Assembly: GCA_038503075.1 (NCBI GenBank)
Contig: JBCAML010000006.1
Span: 372,001-436,000, forward strand
Reading direction: 5' to 3'
Origin: Gyromitra esculenta
Taxonomy: Eukaryota > Ascomycota > Pezizomycetes > Pezizales > Discinaceae
Length of the DNA: 64,000 bases
In this document: in pieces, positions 1 to 10,246 of the stretch
How the letters are laid out: every line of letters starts with the position of its first letter
How positions within the stretch are numbered: the stretch's first letter is position 1
Made by a program: the position numbers and the translations under genes
The notes under the pieces: model-generated
The model's database searches: none
Told to the model about the DNA's origin: nothing
Seen by the model: the letters and a program-made list of their open reading frames with translations, nothing else

Positions 1-2554
1 GAATCGCCTTTCTTCATGATTCATTCGGCAGCTTGCCAGCTGGGATTGAAGTCTTATTGGAATGGTCTTAGCTTTTCCCAAGCCGAAGAAGTTTGGAGAT
101 TAGGATTGTGCATTAGAGAATGGCTTACTGATATTGCCAAAACCATTCCGGAGGCCGAAGTATATCCGGATCAAAACAAGGATTTAGTATGGCCTCTATA
201 CTCTTGTCCCAAAGACTTTTTCGTGGAAATCTTGCGCAGGATATATATCCAGTCAGCGAAATCCGAGCCCGTTTGGGCACATTCAGAGGAAGAGATGGAT
301 CAATTTCTCAGTACTTGTGTTACCTTTCACACCCTTCAAACTACTGAAAACTCGGAAGGAGTTTATGAACCAGGCTTTGATAGTTACAACAGAATCTATT
401 GCATGTACGCTATGCAGCCTGGAAGTAGCTCAGAAAATTCACAATTCCGCTATTTCACACGCCAGATAATTGTTCCTTTTGAAGAGATCGATATTTACTC
501 TGGCGAAAAGGTGACACTTACACCTACGCTCTGGGATCCGCACAAGCCCTACGACGCTCTCCGAGAGCATACGCAGTTTACCATGAACCCCCCGTTGCTT
601 AATTGGGATGAGGATACCAAGAATTTCACTGGCGTGCTGAAGATTACGAAAGCAGACTGCAGCTTCATGACCATTAGTTGTATTATTCAGGCACACACCA
701 TTGAAGATCTCCCCAAAGGGGTCGGTTTTGAGACCAAAGTGGAGGCTTCCGTCACATTCCGCGTATGGGCCCCAGATGAACTTGATTCAGAATCTGAAGC
801 TTCTGAGGTGGATGGCGTAGCAGAAGAGCCAAACGATCTTTGGGGATCCGGATCGGAATCCGGATCGACGGAAACTTCCGACCTCGTTCAAAGATTCAAG
901 ATATTAGATCAAGGTATCAGGACCCGGATCCATAACTTACTTCGCAATTCGTTGAAGTTTGAGGCAGAGGATTATCAGGGCTCCACTGAGATTCCTAACG
1001 ATAGAACTGCTGCTGCAATTCTCGATACTAAGCGGGCGAAATTTGACGAAAAAGAAGGTGTTATTTCTTTGTCCTGGGACCCCCAGCAGTGGCTGGGCAT
1101 TACTGTCCGTGCTGAGGATTCGGATGAGTCTGTATGGGTGTCAGCCGAATCTGGCAATGGATTTGATGGTGGACCTGATGAAGGTTTCAACAAAGGATTT
1201 GGCGACAGATTTCAACTAGTTGGGCGTGGAATAGATAGTGGGAAGAAGTTGAGGGATTTACTAGAAGATGACATGGGCCAGATCGAATACGTTTGTCAAT
1301 CTCTTCCCATCAGCGTTGTGGTACTCTGTAAGCTCACCTACTATCTAGGAAGGCTATAACCTCACAATTGGCCTAGGGATTGAACTAGGGTTGACTGGGG
1401 CTGGCCAGACTAAAGGATCTCATGTTTTTGAGAACATCGCTACTGCCATTGAAAATATACCTAGTATCGTGGAACGGCCAAGCAGAGGTAGAAAGCCCGG
1501 TTTGTTCGGTTCAATCATCCCCGGAGATGCACATATGAAAGATAAGATGTTCGGTCACGATAGGCAAGAAAACTTGATGGGCTCAGGAATAAATTCCGAG
1601 AAATTGAGATGCATTCAATGGAGGAAGTTAGTTTTGCCGAGGGTTTTGAAATCATTAAACATGTTCGATGACGAGGTCGAAGATATGTTTACAGCATCCA
1701 TGCACGTTGGGAAAACAAGTGGCTTCAGTTTCCAAGATATTAAGTGCATTGCAAAAGCTATCGTGCTTTACGGAGATCTTCTTGATTACACTAGGGTGAT
1801 GCGCGAAGAGGTTCCGGCGTGGACCCTTCCTCACGATTTCGGGTCCAGCCGCCACAACCCGTACTCAACAAACTTTTCAGCTAGCGAACTTGTCAGTCTA
1901 ATTGACAAGGCAGTGTCCGTAAAAGAAATCACGGAGATCATGAACCCCGAAATGTGCGACTTTGAACAGTACCGATTCAACTTCTCGAGACTGGAAAGCC
2001 ATGGGACGGTTATATTGATCCAAAAATTCCCAAAATCTTGCGCTGATCTAGTTACCAAGTGGATCACTGGTACCCTCAGCACGGTCTCGGCGGCGATAAA
2101 GACTAAGGACTCGGATTTCTTCGAATTGGCCAAAGCCCCTGGGTCGTGGGAATACTTTGAACTGCTACTTGCAAACGACAGCGAGAAGATTCATCAGCTA
2201 GGTGCACGAAGGACAGAGGCACAGAAGAGCAGTTAGATGTGTTTCTATTTGGAGCAAGGAAAACCGAGCGTTTGAGGAACTGCATGGGCACAATTTCAAC
2301 GAAACCAGCATGCAGTGAAGATAGTGATGAGGATCTCAAGCAGGTACAAATTTTTAGTTTACCGCACCATATTTTACTGGGTCTTTCCTTCTCCGCTTTC
2401 CGGTTATTTGACTTTAAATCGTATTAAAAGTTCTTATTGTTTGTTTGTGGCTGAGAAGGTTGAATCGTTTGCTTCTATTGACTTAAATGATGTTCTACGA
2501 AAAGTTCTAGAAATTGCAGGGGATGAGATCGATGTAAAGTTTATAAAAATATAA
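1..2554 (+). CDS. Unrecognised multi-exon protein, 5' end outside window
   Basis: I do not recognise this family. The frame is open to the left edge (first ATG in the window at 16), so the N-terminus may lie outside. My exon model is <1..1327, 1377..2201, 2237..2343, 2456..2554. The first intron (GTAAGC...CTAG, 49 bp) is well supported because it joins two long frames. The second (35 bp) is very short and tentative; the third (GTACAA...TGAG) restores a good C-terminus ending DVKFIKI. From the ATG at 16 this gives about 780 residues. Visible are an acidic Ser/Glu/Asp-rich stretch near residues 255-290 and mixed alpha/beta-like sequence elsewhere; there is no signal peptide, membrane segment or zinc motif. 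Base composition is like the neighbouring genes. The frame continuity is strong evidence that it is coding; the function is unknown. Confidence 0.6.
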
Positions 2555-3208
2555 AGCTTACTCCCTGAATGATTATGTGATAAATGCGATGATACGGCCA
2601 TCTCGGCCTGGGCTATTGTTGGCTATATGAAGGGCGATGGTGCTGGGCTAGGGATTTTTTGGAAGAAAGCTTGGGGTCTAACTAGCATTGACAACGTAGC
2701 TCTCTCAGATATCCCACCGTTTTTCTCATGAATCGGAATGGATGCCAAACTACTATAGTAAGTAGAACTAATCCTCACGGAGTAGTATCCCAACTATATT
2801 ATACTCCAAGTTATAAAGTGCCTATCGAGCGCATCTTGGAACGATACTGCATCAGTCTCATAAAATGAGTGACCTTCCGTCCTAGGCTTAGTCTCCCTAA
2901 GAAACCCGGGATGTTTCACTGCCGCACGGAATTTGGGCGAAATCTAGTTTATCCAGAAATTAATGAAGTTTATTGATGAAATCTGGCTCAACCACGGTTT
3001 CCGATGGTTTTTAGGACTAGTTTCTATGTCTACGGCGAGTGAGACGTTGTGATACGTAACTCTATATCTTGGCACTAGGCACTAGGCTTTTAATCGGTGG
3101 CTGGGCAATGGAATAACAGATCCCTAATTATGCAGAAGCATTGTTGATATTTTCCGTTTAGCTTCTGCTTCTGTCAATGATAATGGCTGCCGTACTATAG
3201 ATGGAGTC
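2555..3208. other. Intergenic spacer
   Basis: No frame longer than about 70 codons and no recognisable domain. It presumably holds the 3' end of the preceding transcript and the distal promoter of the PMP3-like gene. Confidence 0.5.
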
Positions 3209-3210
3209 GT

Positions 3211-3267
3211 CACGTGCGAGACGCAAACAGGGGTCAGGTAACACGCCTCCGAGGAGCCATGACGTCA
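3211..3267 (+). promoter_or_regulatory. Stress-type promoter elements upstream of the PMP3-like gene
   Basis: Three recognisable elements sit 170-225 bp upstream of the PMP3-like start codon: an E-box CACGTG at 3211-3216, an STRE-like AGGGG at 3229-3233 and a perfect CRE palindrome TGACGTCA at 3260-3267. CRE sites are bound by Atf1/Sko1-type bZIP factors under the Hog1/Sty1 osmostress pathway. Yeast PMP3 is salt-responsive, so the arrangement fits the gene. The sites are seen; the regulation is inference. Confidence 0.5.
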
Positions 3268-3434
3268 CGCTGGTTTGGGAGCCTTCATAAGCTGGCTCTC
3301 GCCTCGCAATCGACAGCACGCAACCATTTCATTTCACAAGCTCTGATTCAAGATACCCCTATCCGATTCCACAGATACCATTACAAAGAACCATCTCTCT
3401 CTATACGTCTATCGTTTAATCTTACGCTCTAATC

Positions 3435-3793
3435 ATGAGTTTCTGCTCAGCATTCCTCCTCATTCTTATGACTATCATCGTACGGTAGCCCCTTGATCCG
3501 TCACCGTTCCTATGGTTTGCATAGCAGAAACGAGTCTTGAACTAACAACCGGACAGTTCCCACCTCTCGGCGTCTTTGCTGTTGCTGGCTGTGGTGCAGA
3601 CCTCCTTATCAATATCGCGCTTACGATACTCGGATACCTCCCGGGACATCTCCACGCTTTCTACCTTGAGTGGGTGTACTACGAGCGTAAAGAGCAGACT
3701 GCTGCCGGAAGGTTTATGGAGCGACCTGCACCAGGGATCTTTTCGGAGCGTATCCAAGGTACTAGCTATGGGACTATCCCGGAACGTGTTTAG
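3435..3793 (+). CDS. PMP3: PMP3/UPF0057 family plasma-membrane proteolipid
   Basis: A 93-residue protein encoded by 3435..3479 and 3557..3793, with a 77-bp phase-0 intron (GTACGG...ACAG). The first exon supplies a hydrophobic N-terminus (MSFCSAFLLILMTII); the second begins FPPLGVFAVAGCGADLLINI and continues with ALTILGYLPGHLHAFYLEW, which is the UPF0057 signature: PPLGV, the GCGAD turn and the LGYxPGxxHAxY second helix. Members are two-helix proteolipids that modulate membrane potential and cation uptake under salt or cold stress. The extra C-terminal tail of about 40 charged residues is common in filamentous-fungal members. The start was chosen because it is the only ATG giving the first helix. 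Family assignment is firm; orthology to yeast PMP3 rather than SNA paralogues is less sure. Confidence 0.88.
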
Positions 3794-6053
3794 GTGGTGA
3801 GGGGTGGGTTTTTGTATGAGCCGGGGACTAGTCATGCGGGGTTGGGTTGTTACATGGAGGAGTTTTGCATATGCTGTCCTATGTCTGGACTTCATATTGT
3901 TGGTTTTCGTTATAATATTAGCTTTTTTTGTTGCTGCTTTGGGGTTTTATGAATTACAATTAAGGGATTATTACGGGGTATCTATCTATGTTAGAAGTGT
4001 TGAGTGCCTATCTAAGTCACCTCCGAGGAGGAGCCCACAAATGTTGAGCACAATTTCATGAACCCCACGCCAAGAATGAGACGGGTTCTTTAAAAGCAAT
4101 TATCGCCTCAATCATTTTTTCGTGCGCAGGGGAACGATGCGAAGGTGGAGTGGTTCGTCCAGAGCCTAATTGCCAACCCAACCCATTAAACCCTGACCCT
4201 GACCCTGATCCCAACAACAATTACATTTAGTTTAATTCCGAGTTGGTGATCTAAAAACTAGTTCAATAAACTCTATCTCTAAGAGGTAGATATACCAAGC
4301 AATTTCAGTCCCTACCAGCCCTAAAAAATTACTGCAATTCCGTACTTCAACACAGTTCTACACTCGAAAGAGCACTTTGTTAGTTTTTATTAAGGCCGAT
4401 TTAGAATCAGCCGGGCTGAATTTGAATTCAGACTGGCCTTTCTGGTCAAATCTACAATTGTTCAAATTCCGTCACTGAAAACGCTCAGATCCTAACCAAA
4501 CGAACTTAGAGGCTCTGTTCGATGGGTTTCCCCGTTTTCTGGATTCGCGCGGGCTTTTTTTCGGGGGGGGGGTTTTGTCACGAGGTGTTTATAAAGGCTG
4601 TATGCAGGTCATGATACCTCACTCGTTGGAATATACGCGTTCTGGCTGGTTGGTGGTAACGTTAGTGACTTGGGGTTATTCTGCTTTCCACGATCGATCG
4701 AACGCTCTCATAAGCTAATCGAAAGGGTATTTGTTTGTTTATTTTGTAAAGGTTATTCAATATCGATAGGTAGATGGCTGTATTTTTTCCTTCGTACATG
4801 TTATGTAGTCTTATGTATCTCTCTCCCCCCTTTTGCTCTGCCACATGTAGTCTACTATATATAATAAAGCGTGTAATATATAGCTATAACTACATGTAGA
4901 GTAGGTGCACCAGCTTAAGAACCAACGGCAGTAGGTATCTTCTACGGCTAACTTTGGCATTCTATCCTTACTCCCCTCCCCCTTCATCTAGCTCTTCCTT
5001 CATTCACCCCCCCCCCCCAATTTCACAGCCGGTAGAAAGTACATAAGTTACCGCACCAAAATCTTTCATATATTATAATCCTGCGACCTGCGACGTCTGA
5101 ACTAAACTAAAACAAGGAGCAAACCGGGGGGGGTTAGCCGGGGAAGGAAATAGATCTTCGGATCTGCCGATCTACTTCCCATCCCCTTCCCCTTTTCTAT
5201 GAGCCCCCTTCTCCCCCCCCTTTTTTTATTCTGGAAAGTTTTTTAGCGGAGGAGTGGGAGTGATTTGACGGAAGGAAGCTGGTAGTAAGTAGCAGGCTAT
5301 GCAGTAAGCTGGTGAGACAGTAAGCCGGTGAGATAGTAATCTAGTAATCTAGTAAGCTAATAAGCTAGTAATCTAGTAAGCTACTAAATAATAAAAGTAG
5401 CCATACATAGAAGTAACTAGCAGTGAAAATAGAACTAAAATAACCTTGAACAAGTAAAAGTAGATATATAGCAAAAAAAAAACCCCCCCCCCTACCCCGC
5501 GGCGAGATTGCAGGAGGAGGAGGAGGAGGAAGGTAGACTAAATTACAGTGGCGGACGAGCAAGAATCTAGAGAAGTAGGAAGGAATTCCGGAAGGAAAAG
5601 AGGAGAGAACGTCTAAAGAAGCTAGCAGAGAGCTAGCAAAGAAGAGCCAGAAGGAAGAAGAAAGGAAGGGAGAGAAAAAAAGAGGACGCCGTCATGGCAA
5701 TCGTAAGAATCAGAAAATGCAATGCAAGACTCCGTGGTAAAAAGAAAAGGGAAGGGAAGGGAAGGATGAAAAAAAAAAAAAAAAGCAACTCCACTCCATG
5801 AAAGCAAAGGTATCGTAGTAAGAAAAGAGAGAGAAAAGAGTAAGGAAACAAACAGGAAACGAACAGGAAACGAACAGGAAACGAAAGAAGAAATGCAACC
5901 AAGAAATGCAAAATACAGTATAAATAGAAGTAGAAAAACAACAGAGCCCATAAAGAAACGAGAATACCTCCCAATCCTAAAAATACAGCCCCAAGCAGCA
6001 CACAATAGACAAACATACAAATACACTCCCACATCTCACATCCCCCCCAAAAC
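3794..6053. other. Low-complexity intergenic spacer
   Basis: No supportable gene. It contains long G, C, A and T runs (for example a G run near 4564-4572 and a C run near 5003-5011), purine-rich and GGA-rich stretches (5513-5530) and the imperfect tandem array listed separately. Long open frames here come from the skewed composition (Phe/Leu-rich on the minus strand of 5620-6030), not from coding constraint. Confidence 0.5.
5283..5395. repeat. Imperfect short tandem array (AGTAAKCTRGT-like unit)
   Basis: About ten degenerate copies of a 10-11 bp unit alternating between agtaagctggtgag and agtaatctagt. It lies in the spacer downstream of PMP3, with no gene overlapping it. Confidence 0.6.
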
Positions 6054-7739
6054 CTACGACTCCGCCAAATCACCCAAGCTATCAACCCTCTTCACAACCC
6101 TAATCGGAAATCTAACCCCCGGCTGCATCCTCCTCGACAACTTCCTCTGCATCCCCATCTCCGCAGCCCCAATGCCCACACCCATACTCATCGGCCTCGC
6201 CGAGACCAAAGGCGGGCTTCTCAGCTCTCTCAAACTGCTCATAGGCCGCAACGGCGGCGGACTAGCAACCATATCTCGCGGAGAACTCGATACGCTGTCT
6301 CTCCGCCCTAGCCCCAACTCACGCAGACCTCCCGGGGAGGAAACGCTGTCGCGACGAGCCAGGCCGAGCTCTCGGAGGCCGTTGGGCGAGGCTTGTATGC
6401 TCTCGCGGCGCGCCAGGCCCGATTCGGTTCGGAGGAGCTGGAGAAGGCCGAGGACGGTGCCGCGGCTGGCGGCACCGCTTTCGCGGTATTTGTGGAGATA
6501 TTCACCGACGAGGTCGAGCGGGGTGCGGTTGTTTTCGTCTTTGAGGGAGGCATCGGCGCCCTTTTCGATAAGGAGGCGGGCGAGGTCTTCGTAGCCGTTT
6601 AGGGCGGCGAGGTGGAGCGCGGTTTGGGAGTGTTTGCCGGGGTGGTTGACGTCGGCGCCGTTTTCGAGAAGGAGGCGGATGATTTCTGTTTTTGTGGATT
6701 CGAGGGCGATGGAGGCGGCGCGGGCGTCGTGGACTGGGTCTGTGTTTCGGCGGGGGAGACGCTCAAAGGAGCGGTGCCGGGGGAGGCGGTTAGAGTTTAC
6801 TCGTTTGACGTCGGTGGGCTCGGAGCCGGCGGCGGCGCAGATGAGGGGGGTGTTGTTGTCGGTGTCGCGGGCGTTGATGATTGCTGCGGCGCCGGTGCGG
6901 AGGATGCGGAAGACGGCCTCGGTGTTGTTGTTTGCGGCGGCCAGGTGCAGCGGGGTTTCGTTGCGCTGATTCCGGATGGCGATGTTGGCGCCTCTCTCGA
7001 GCAGCAGCTTGACCATTTCGTGGCGGGACCGGTCGGCGGCGGCGAGATGGAGGGCGGTGTCGCCGCGGCGATTCTGCGCGGCCATATTGGCACCGCTGTC
7101 GAGCAGGACCATGAGGATCAGCTCGTCTTCGTTCTGGATGGCGAGGTGCACGGCCCAGTTGCCGGCCTCGTTGTCCTTTTGGATATTGACATTGGCACCG
7201 CTGTCGATGAGGAACCTGACGATGTTCTCCTTCTCGAACTCGACGGCGAAGTGGAGAGCGGTGGACCGCGACTGCGCCCTGGCGTCCAGCTCCGCACCCC
7301 TTTCCACCAGCACCTTGACGGCGGCCTCCTGGCCTTCCAGAGCCGCACAGTGAAGTGCGGTCTCGCGGTCGCCCCAGTAGCTCTTTGCTTCGATGTTGGC
7401 CCCCTTGTTGAGCAGCTTGGTGATTATCCCAGCGTGTCCGTTCGCTGCGGCGTGCAGCAGCGGGGTCCACCCATTGCAGTCGAGAGCCCCCACATAGCTT
7501 CCGTTGTCGAGCAGAGCCCCAGCCAGCCGTTCGTACCCCCTTTCAGACGCCCAGTGGAGGACCCGTTTCCGTCGTCCGAGATCCACGGGCACGGCTATCT
7601 TGTCGATGATGGGCTGTATCAGGGCGGCGAGACGACGGTTTGTCTGCAGGAACGCGTTGAGGTGCGAGGGTTCTGGAAACAGGCCGAGCAGTTCACCAAT
7701 CTGCAGGAGAAGTTCGTTGGGGAGTTGGAGCAGGGCCAT
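6054..7739 (-). CDS. F-box-like ankyrin-repeat protein with Arg-Arg-x-Ser C-terminal repeats
   Basis: Intronless 561-residue frame, clearly GC-richer than its flanks. Residues 1-45 (LPNELLLQIGELL...) resemble an F-box-like helical start, which would suggest an SCF adaptor; this part is inference. Residues about 57-420 hold nine or ten ankyrin repeats (motifs TALHLAAxxG, TPLHLAA, LLLENGADVN). One repeat near residues 300-350 is split by an insertion of roughly 35 residues rich in Arg and Ser. The C-terminal 110 residues contain a repeated unit of the form GLxRRxSxxSPxGLREL, giving three RRxS sites (RRES, RRDS, RRDS) that match the protein kinase A consensus. Ankyrin repeats bind proteins; the specific partner is unknown. 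No membrane segment or signal peptide is seen. Confidence 0.85.
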   Translation of the reverse strand: MALLQLPNELLLQIGELLGLFPEPSHLNAFLQTNRRLAALIQPIIDKIAVPVDLGRRKRVLHWASERGYERLAGALLDNGSYVGALDCNGWTPLLHAAANGHAGIITKLLNKGANIEAKSYWGDRETALHCAALEGQEAAVKVLVERGAELDARAQSRSTALHFAVEFEKENIVRFLIDSGANVNIQKDNEAGNWAVHLAIQNEDELILMVLLDSGANMAAQNRRGDTALHLAAADRSRHEMVKLLLERGANIAIRNQRNETPLHLAAANNNTEAVFRILRTGAAAIINARDTDNNTPLICAAAGSEPTDVKRVNSNRLPRHRSFERLPRRNTDPVHDARAASIALESTKTEIIRLLLENGADVNHPGKHSQTALHLAALNGYEDLARLLIEKGADASLKDENNRTPLDLVGEYLHKYRESGAASRGTVLGLLQLLRTESGLARRESIQASPNGLRELGLARRDSVSSPGGLRELGLGRRDSVSSSPRDMVASPPPLRPMSSLRELRSPPLVSARPMSMGVGIGAAEMGMQRKLSRRMQPGVRFPIRVVKRVDSLGDLAES

Positions 7740-9196
7740 GACGGGAGGAGGTGGAGGTGGAGGTGGGGGAGGAGGAGAGGTGGAGGGTGTTGTTCTTTCG
7801 GTCTTTCTTCTGTCTCGCTTTGTTGTTTACATGGAGCTTTGTGTATGTTTTCGACGACCGGCGTTCTGGATAGAGATGCAGCTCCCAGGAGGAGAGGATC
7901 TCGGAGATGTGGATCTGGGGGGGGAGGTGCACCGTGTGCCCAGAATATCCCGATGCACCTGCACATCTCCACCGTCCGGTGGCTGACAACAGACATGCTT
8001 AAATGAAATTTGACGGTGCCAAAACGGCACATGAAACGAGGGATGTGCCTGTGCTTTCTTCCGCTTCGGGGGCGGTCCTAAATTGTGAAACCGAATGGGG
8101 AATGTGTCTAGCCGAAGCTGAGCCTGGTCGATGACATAGGGATTTGCGGCGGTTCAGCTTTGCATCTGTGTGTTTCTATTTGGAGGTCGAGGGAGTCTGG
8201 ATACTTCTGCACCTGCTGGTCGCTGGCGAATTGGAGCCTGGCGAGATGGAAATAGGAGAAACTCGTCTCAGGGGCCGGCTCTTGGCGGTTCGAGTGATCT
8301 TGAGTGATCGTGAGTGATGTCCACCGCCTTCCTGGAATGTGTTGGAACTCTTCTGGAAGGTAATTGGCGGATTAGAGGAGAGTTTATCGTAGAGAGAAGT
8401 GATCATCAATCTTGTGGGTGGCCTTCCGTAGAAACATAAAGGGTCCCAGTGTCCTCCCACCCAATCGACACAGTCCCGGATAGCTATCAGCTACACTCAC
8501 CAAGGCACATCCACAGCACTTCACTAACTGAGCACAAATGAATTACTCTGCCCTTAATTCGAGAACTAGAGCCCTGGGTGGATTAAAGAGGGACACAGCA
8601 ACAGGCGGCGAAACTATGGCCAAGTGGTTCAGTCAACCACCGAGCACTCTGCGAGACAGGATTGCCTGTTTACATGTTTCCAGGAAGCCTGGCTGTGTCT
8701 ACTCCAATTGAACGATACCCCGTTTCTGCAATTGCAGCAGCCACGGCTGTACTCTACTTGCAACTGCTGTACTGTAATAAAGGCTACTACAAGTATTCCA
8801 GCACCGTCCTCCTACACCGCAACAGAGCACCAAACAGCGGCTGTAGCTGCGTGTAATACCTACTGCATGAATCCCCCGCCCACCCGAGTATACACATCTT
8901 GGGATACATAATAAGCAACACAGTAACTACATGCATGTAATCGTCCCCACTGTGCTCTACTCTGGCCTTGGCACACTAATCAATCCACATCAGCTCCGAC
9001 GCACCCGCCAAGACAGCAGTCGGGTAAGCTGGCGATCTGTATCACCACCCCAGAGCCCCATGTCTGTGGCAGCAAATACGGGTGTCAGTTACGAGCATGG
9101 TTGTGTTAAGTACAGTCTTTCTTTCCTCCACCTCCTCTCCACCTCCTCTCCACCATTTCTTCAGTCCGACCCTCGACACACCCACACACACGCAGC
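7740..9196. other. Divergent intergenic region
   Basis: Between the minus-strand ankyrin gene and the plus-strand genes. It starts with a CT/AG-rich leader (7740-7990 on the minus strand) likely to be 5' UTR of the ankyrin gene. The remainder has no frame with coding character. Confidence 0.45.
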
Positions 9197-9400
9197 ATGG
9201 ATTCTAAACACTCACTGCCACACCTCCAGCCACACCCGCACCCGCGCCCAACACCCCGTCTCCACCGTCTCCAGCAAGCCCGCCGTCTAGTCCTCTGCTC
9301 CGCCGTCGCAGTACTAGCAACATGGGTCCTTCTCGGCGCCTGCACAAACTGGACCGGCTCTCTCGCCCTACGCAGGTGCCACCTTCGTTCCCAGAGCTAG
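9197..9400 (+). CDS. Possible short gene or first exon, function unknown
   Basis: An ATG-initiated 67-codon frame encodes a His/Pro-rich N-terminus, a basic patch and one hydrophobic segment (LVLCSAVAVLATWVLLGA), as expected for a signal-anchored small protein. A plausible donor (GTGTGT) follows at about 9410, so this may be the first exon of a spliced gene, but no convincing second exon is visible in the G-rich sequence up to 9950. It is equally possible that this is noise in a C-rich region. Confidence 0.22.
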   Translation: MDSKHSLPHLQPHPHPRPTPRLHRLQQARRLVLCSAVAVLATWVLLGACTNWTGSLALRRCHLRSQS

Positions 9401-10246
9401 AAACCAAGGTGTGTGTGGTTGGAGTCGGGGGGGGTTGGGGTCTTTGGATAGCGGGGAGGAGATAGGGGAGGGATATTCACGCGCGAAAGTGGTGGTTTGG
9501 GGGGAGGGGGGCATGTACGAGTGTGTCAGGGGAGGATGGGGGGATATGTGAGGGACTGCGGTGGTGGCAAGGGATGTGTTGGAGGCTAGAGGGGCGATGG
9601 GAAGGGTATGGTTGCGTTCACGATGGGTGGGCTTGGGTGCAGCTGTCCGTCTGGGGCGCCAGGGATCCGAGGCGATGATGGGGGTCGCGTACAGCGATGG
9701 AGAGGTGGTGGATGATAGCGTGGATACGTTTAGAGACTATGTAGTGTGCTGGAGGGGCAAAGCGGCACTGTGGGCGGGGTGTAAGCTTGGACCTGCTGTG
9801 CTGAAATATATGGTGAGCCCGCCCACCAAACTCGGAGTGGGGTGGACGCCAATGGCCACGGGTCGTTCACGGGGAATACTGGCTGGCTGGCCATTGGCAG
9901 ACACAGGGCGAGAGCGAAGAGTCCAATACTTGCGCATTAGGCCATGAGATATTCCGCACATGTAGCTGTATATCCAGTGATACTTGAAGCCACCGAGACC
10001 CCCCGCTCACCGCCGCTCACTCGCCGAGTGACAGCCCATGCAGCACACGTGACAGCCCGAAGCGGAAGGATCGGCTGGCTGACCTCATTCCCACACAAAA
10101 GCAGAGCTCCCACCCACTAAAAAAAAAAAGCCGCAGTTGCAGATAACAACGCACAGCCCATCCCATCCGTCTGTCTGTCTGATAACTACCCCACCCACCC
10201 GCCATTCCCCCGCTGAGAATCTCAACACAAAAAGAAAAGAAAAAAA
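9401..10246. other. G-rich spacer and UGO1 upstream region
   Basis: Strongly G-skewed on the plus strand from 9410 to 9830, then the immediate upstream region of UGO1. The open frames in the G-rich part have no recognisable content. An A-rich tract lies just before the UGO1 start codon. Confidence 0.4.

Noticed and set aside
5622..6085. Phe/Leu-rich minus-strand frames resembling membrane proteins
   Set aside because: They arise from purine-rich low-complexity DNA; there is no start context, no conserved motif and two overlapping frames look alike.
6612..8006. 464-codon plus-strand frame opposite the ankyrin gene
   Set aside because: It is the antisense of a GC-rich coding region; the minus-strand frame has clear ankyrin repeats and this one has no domain.
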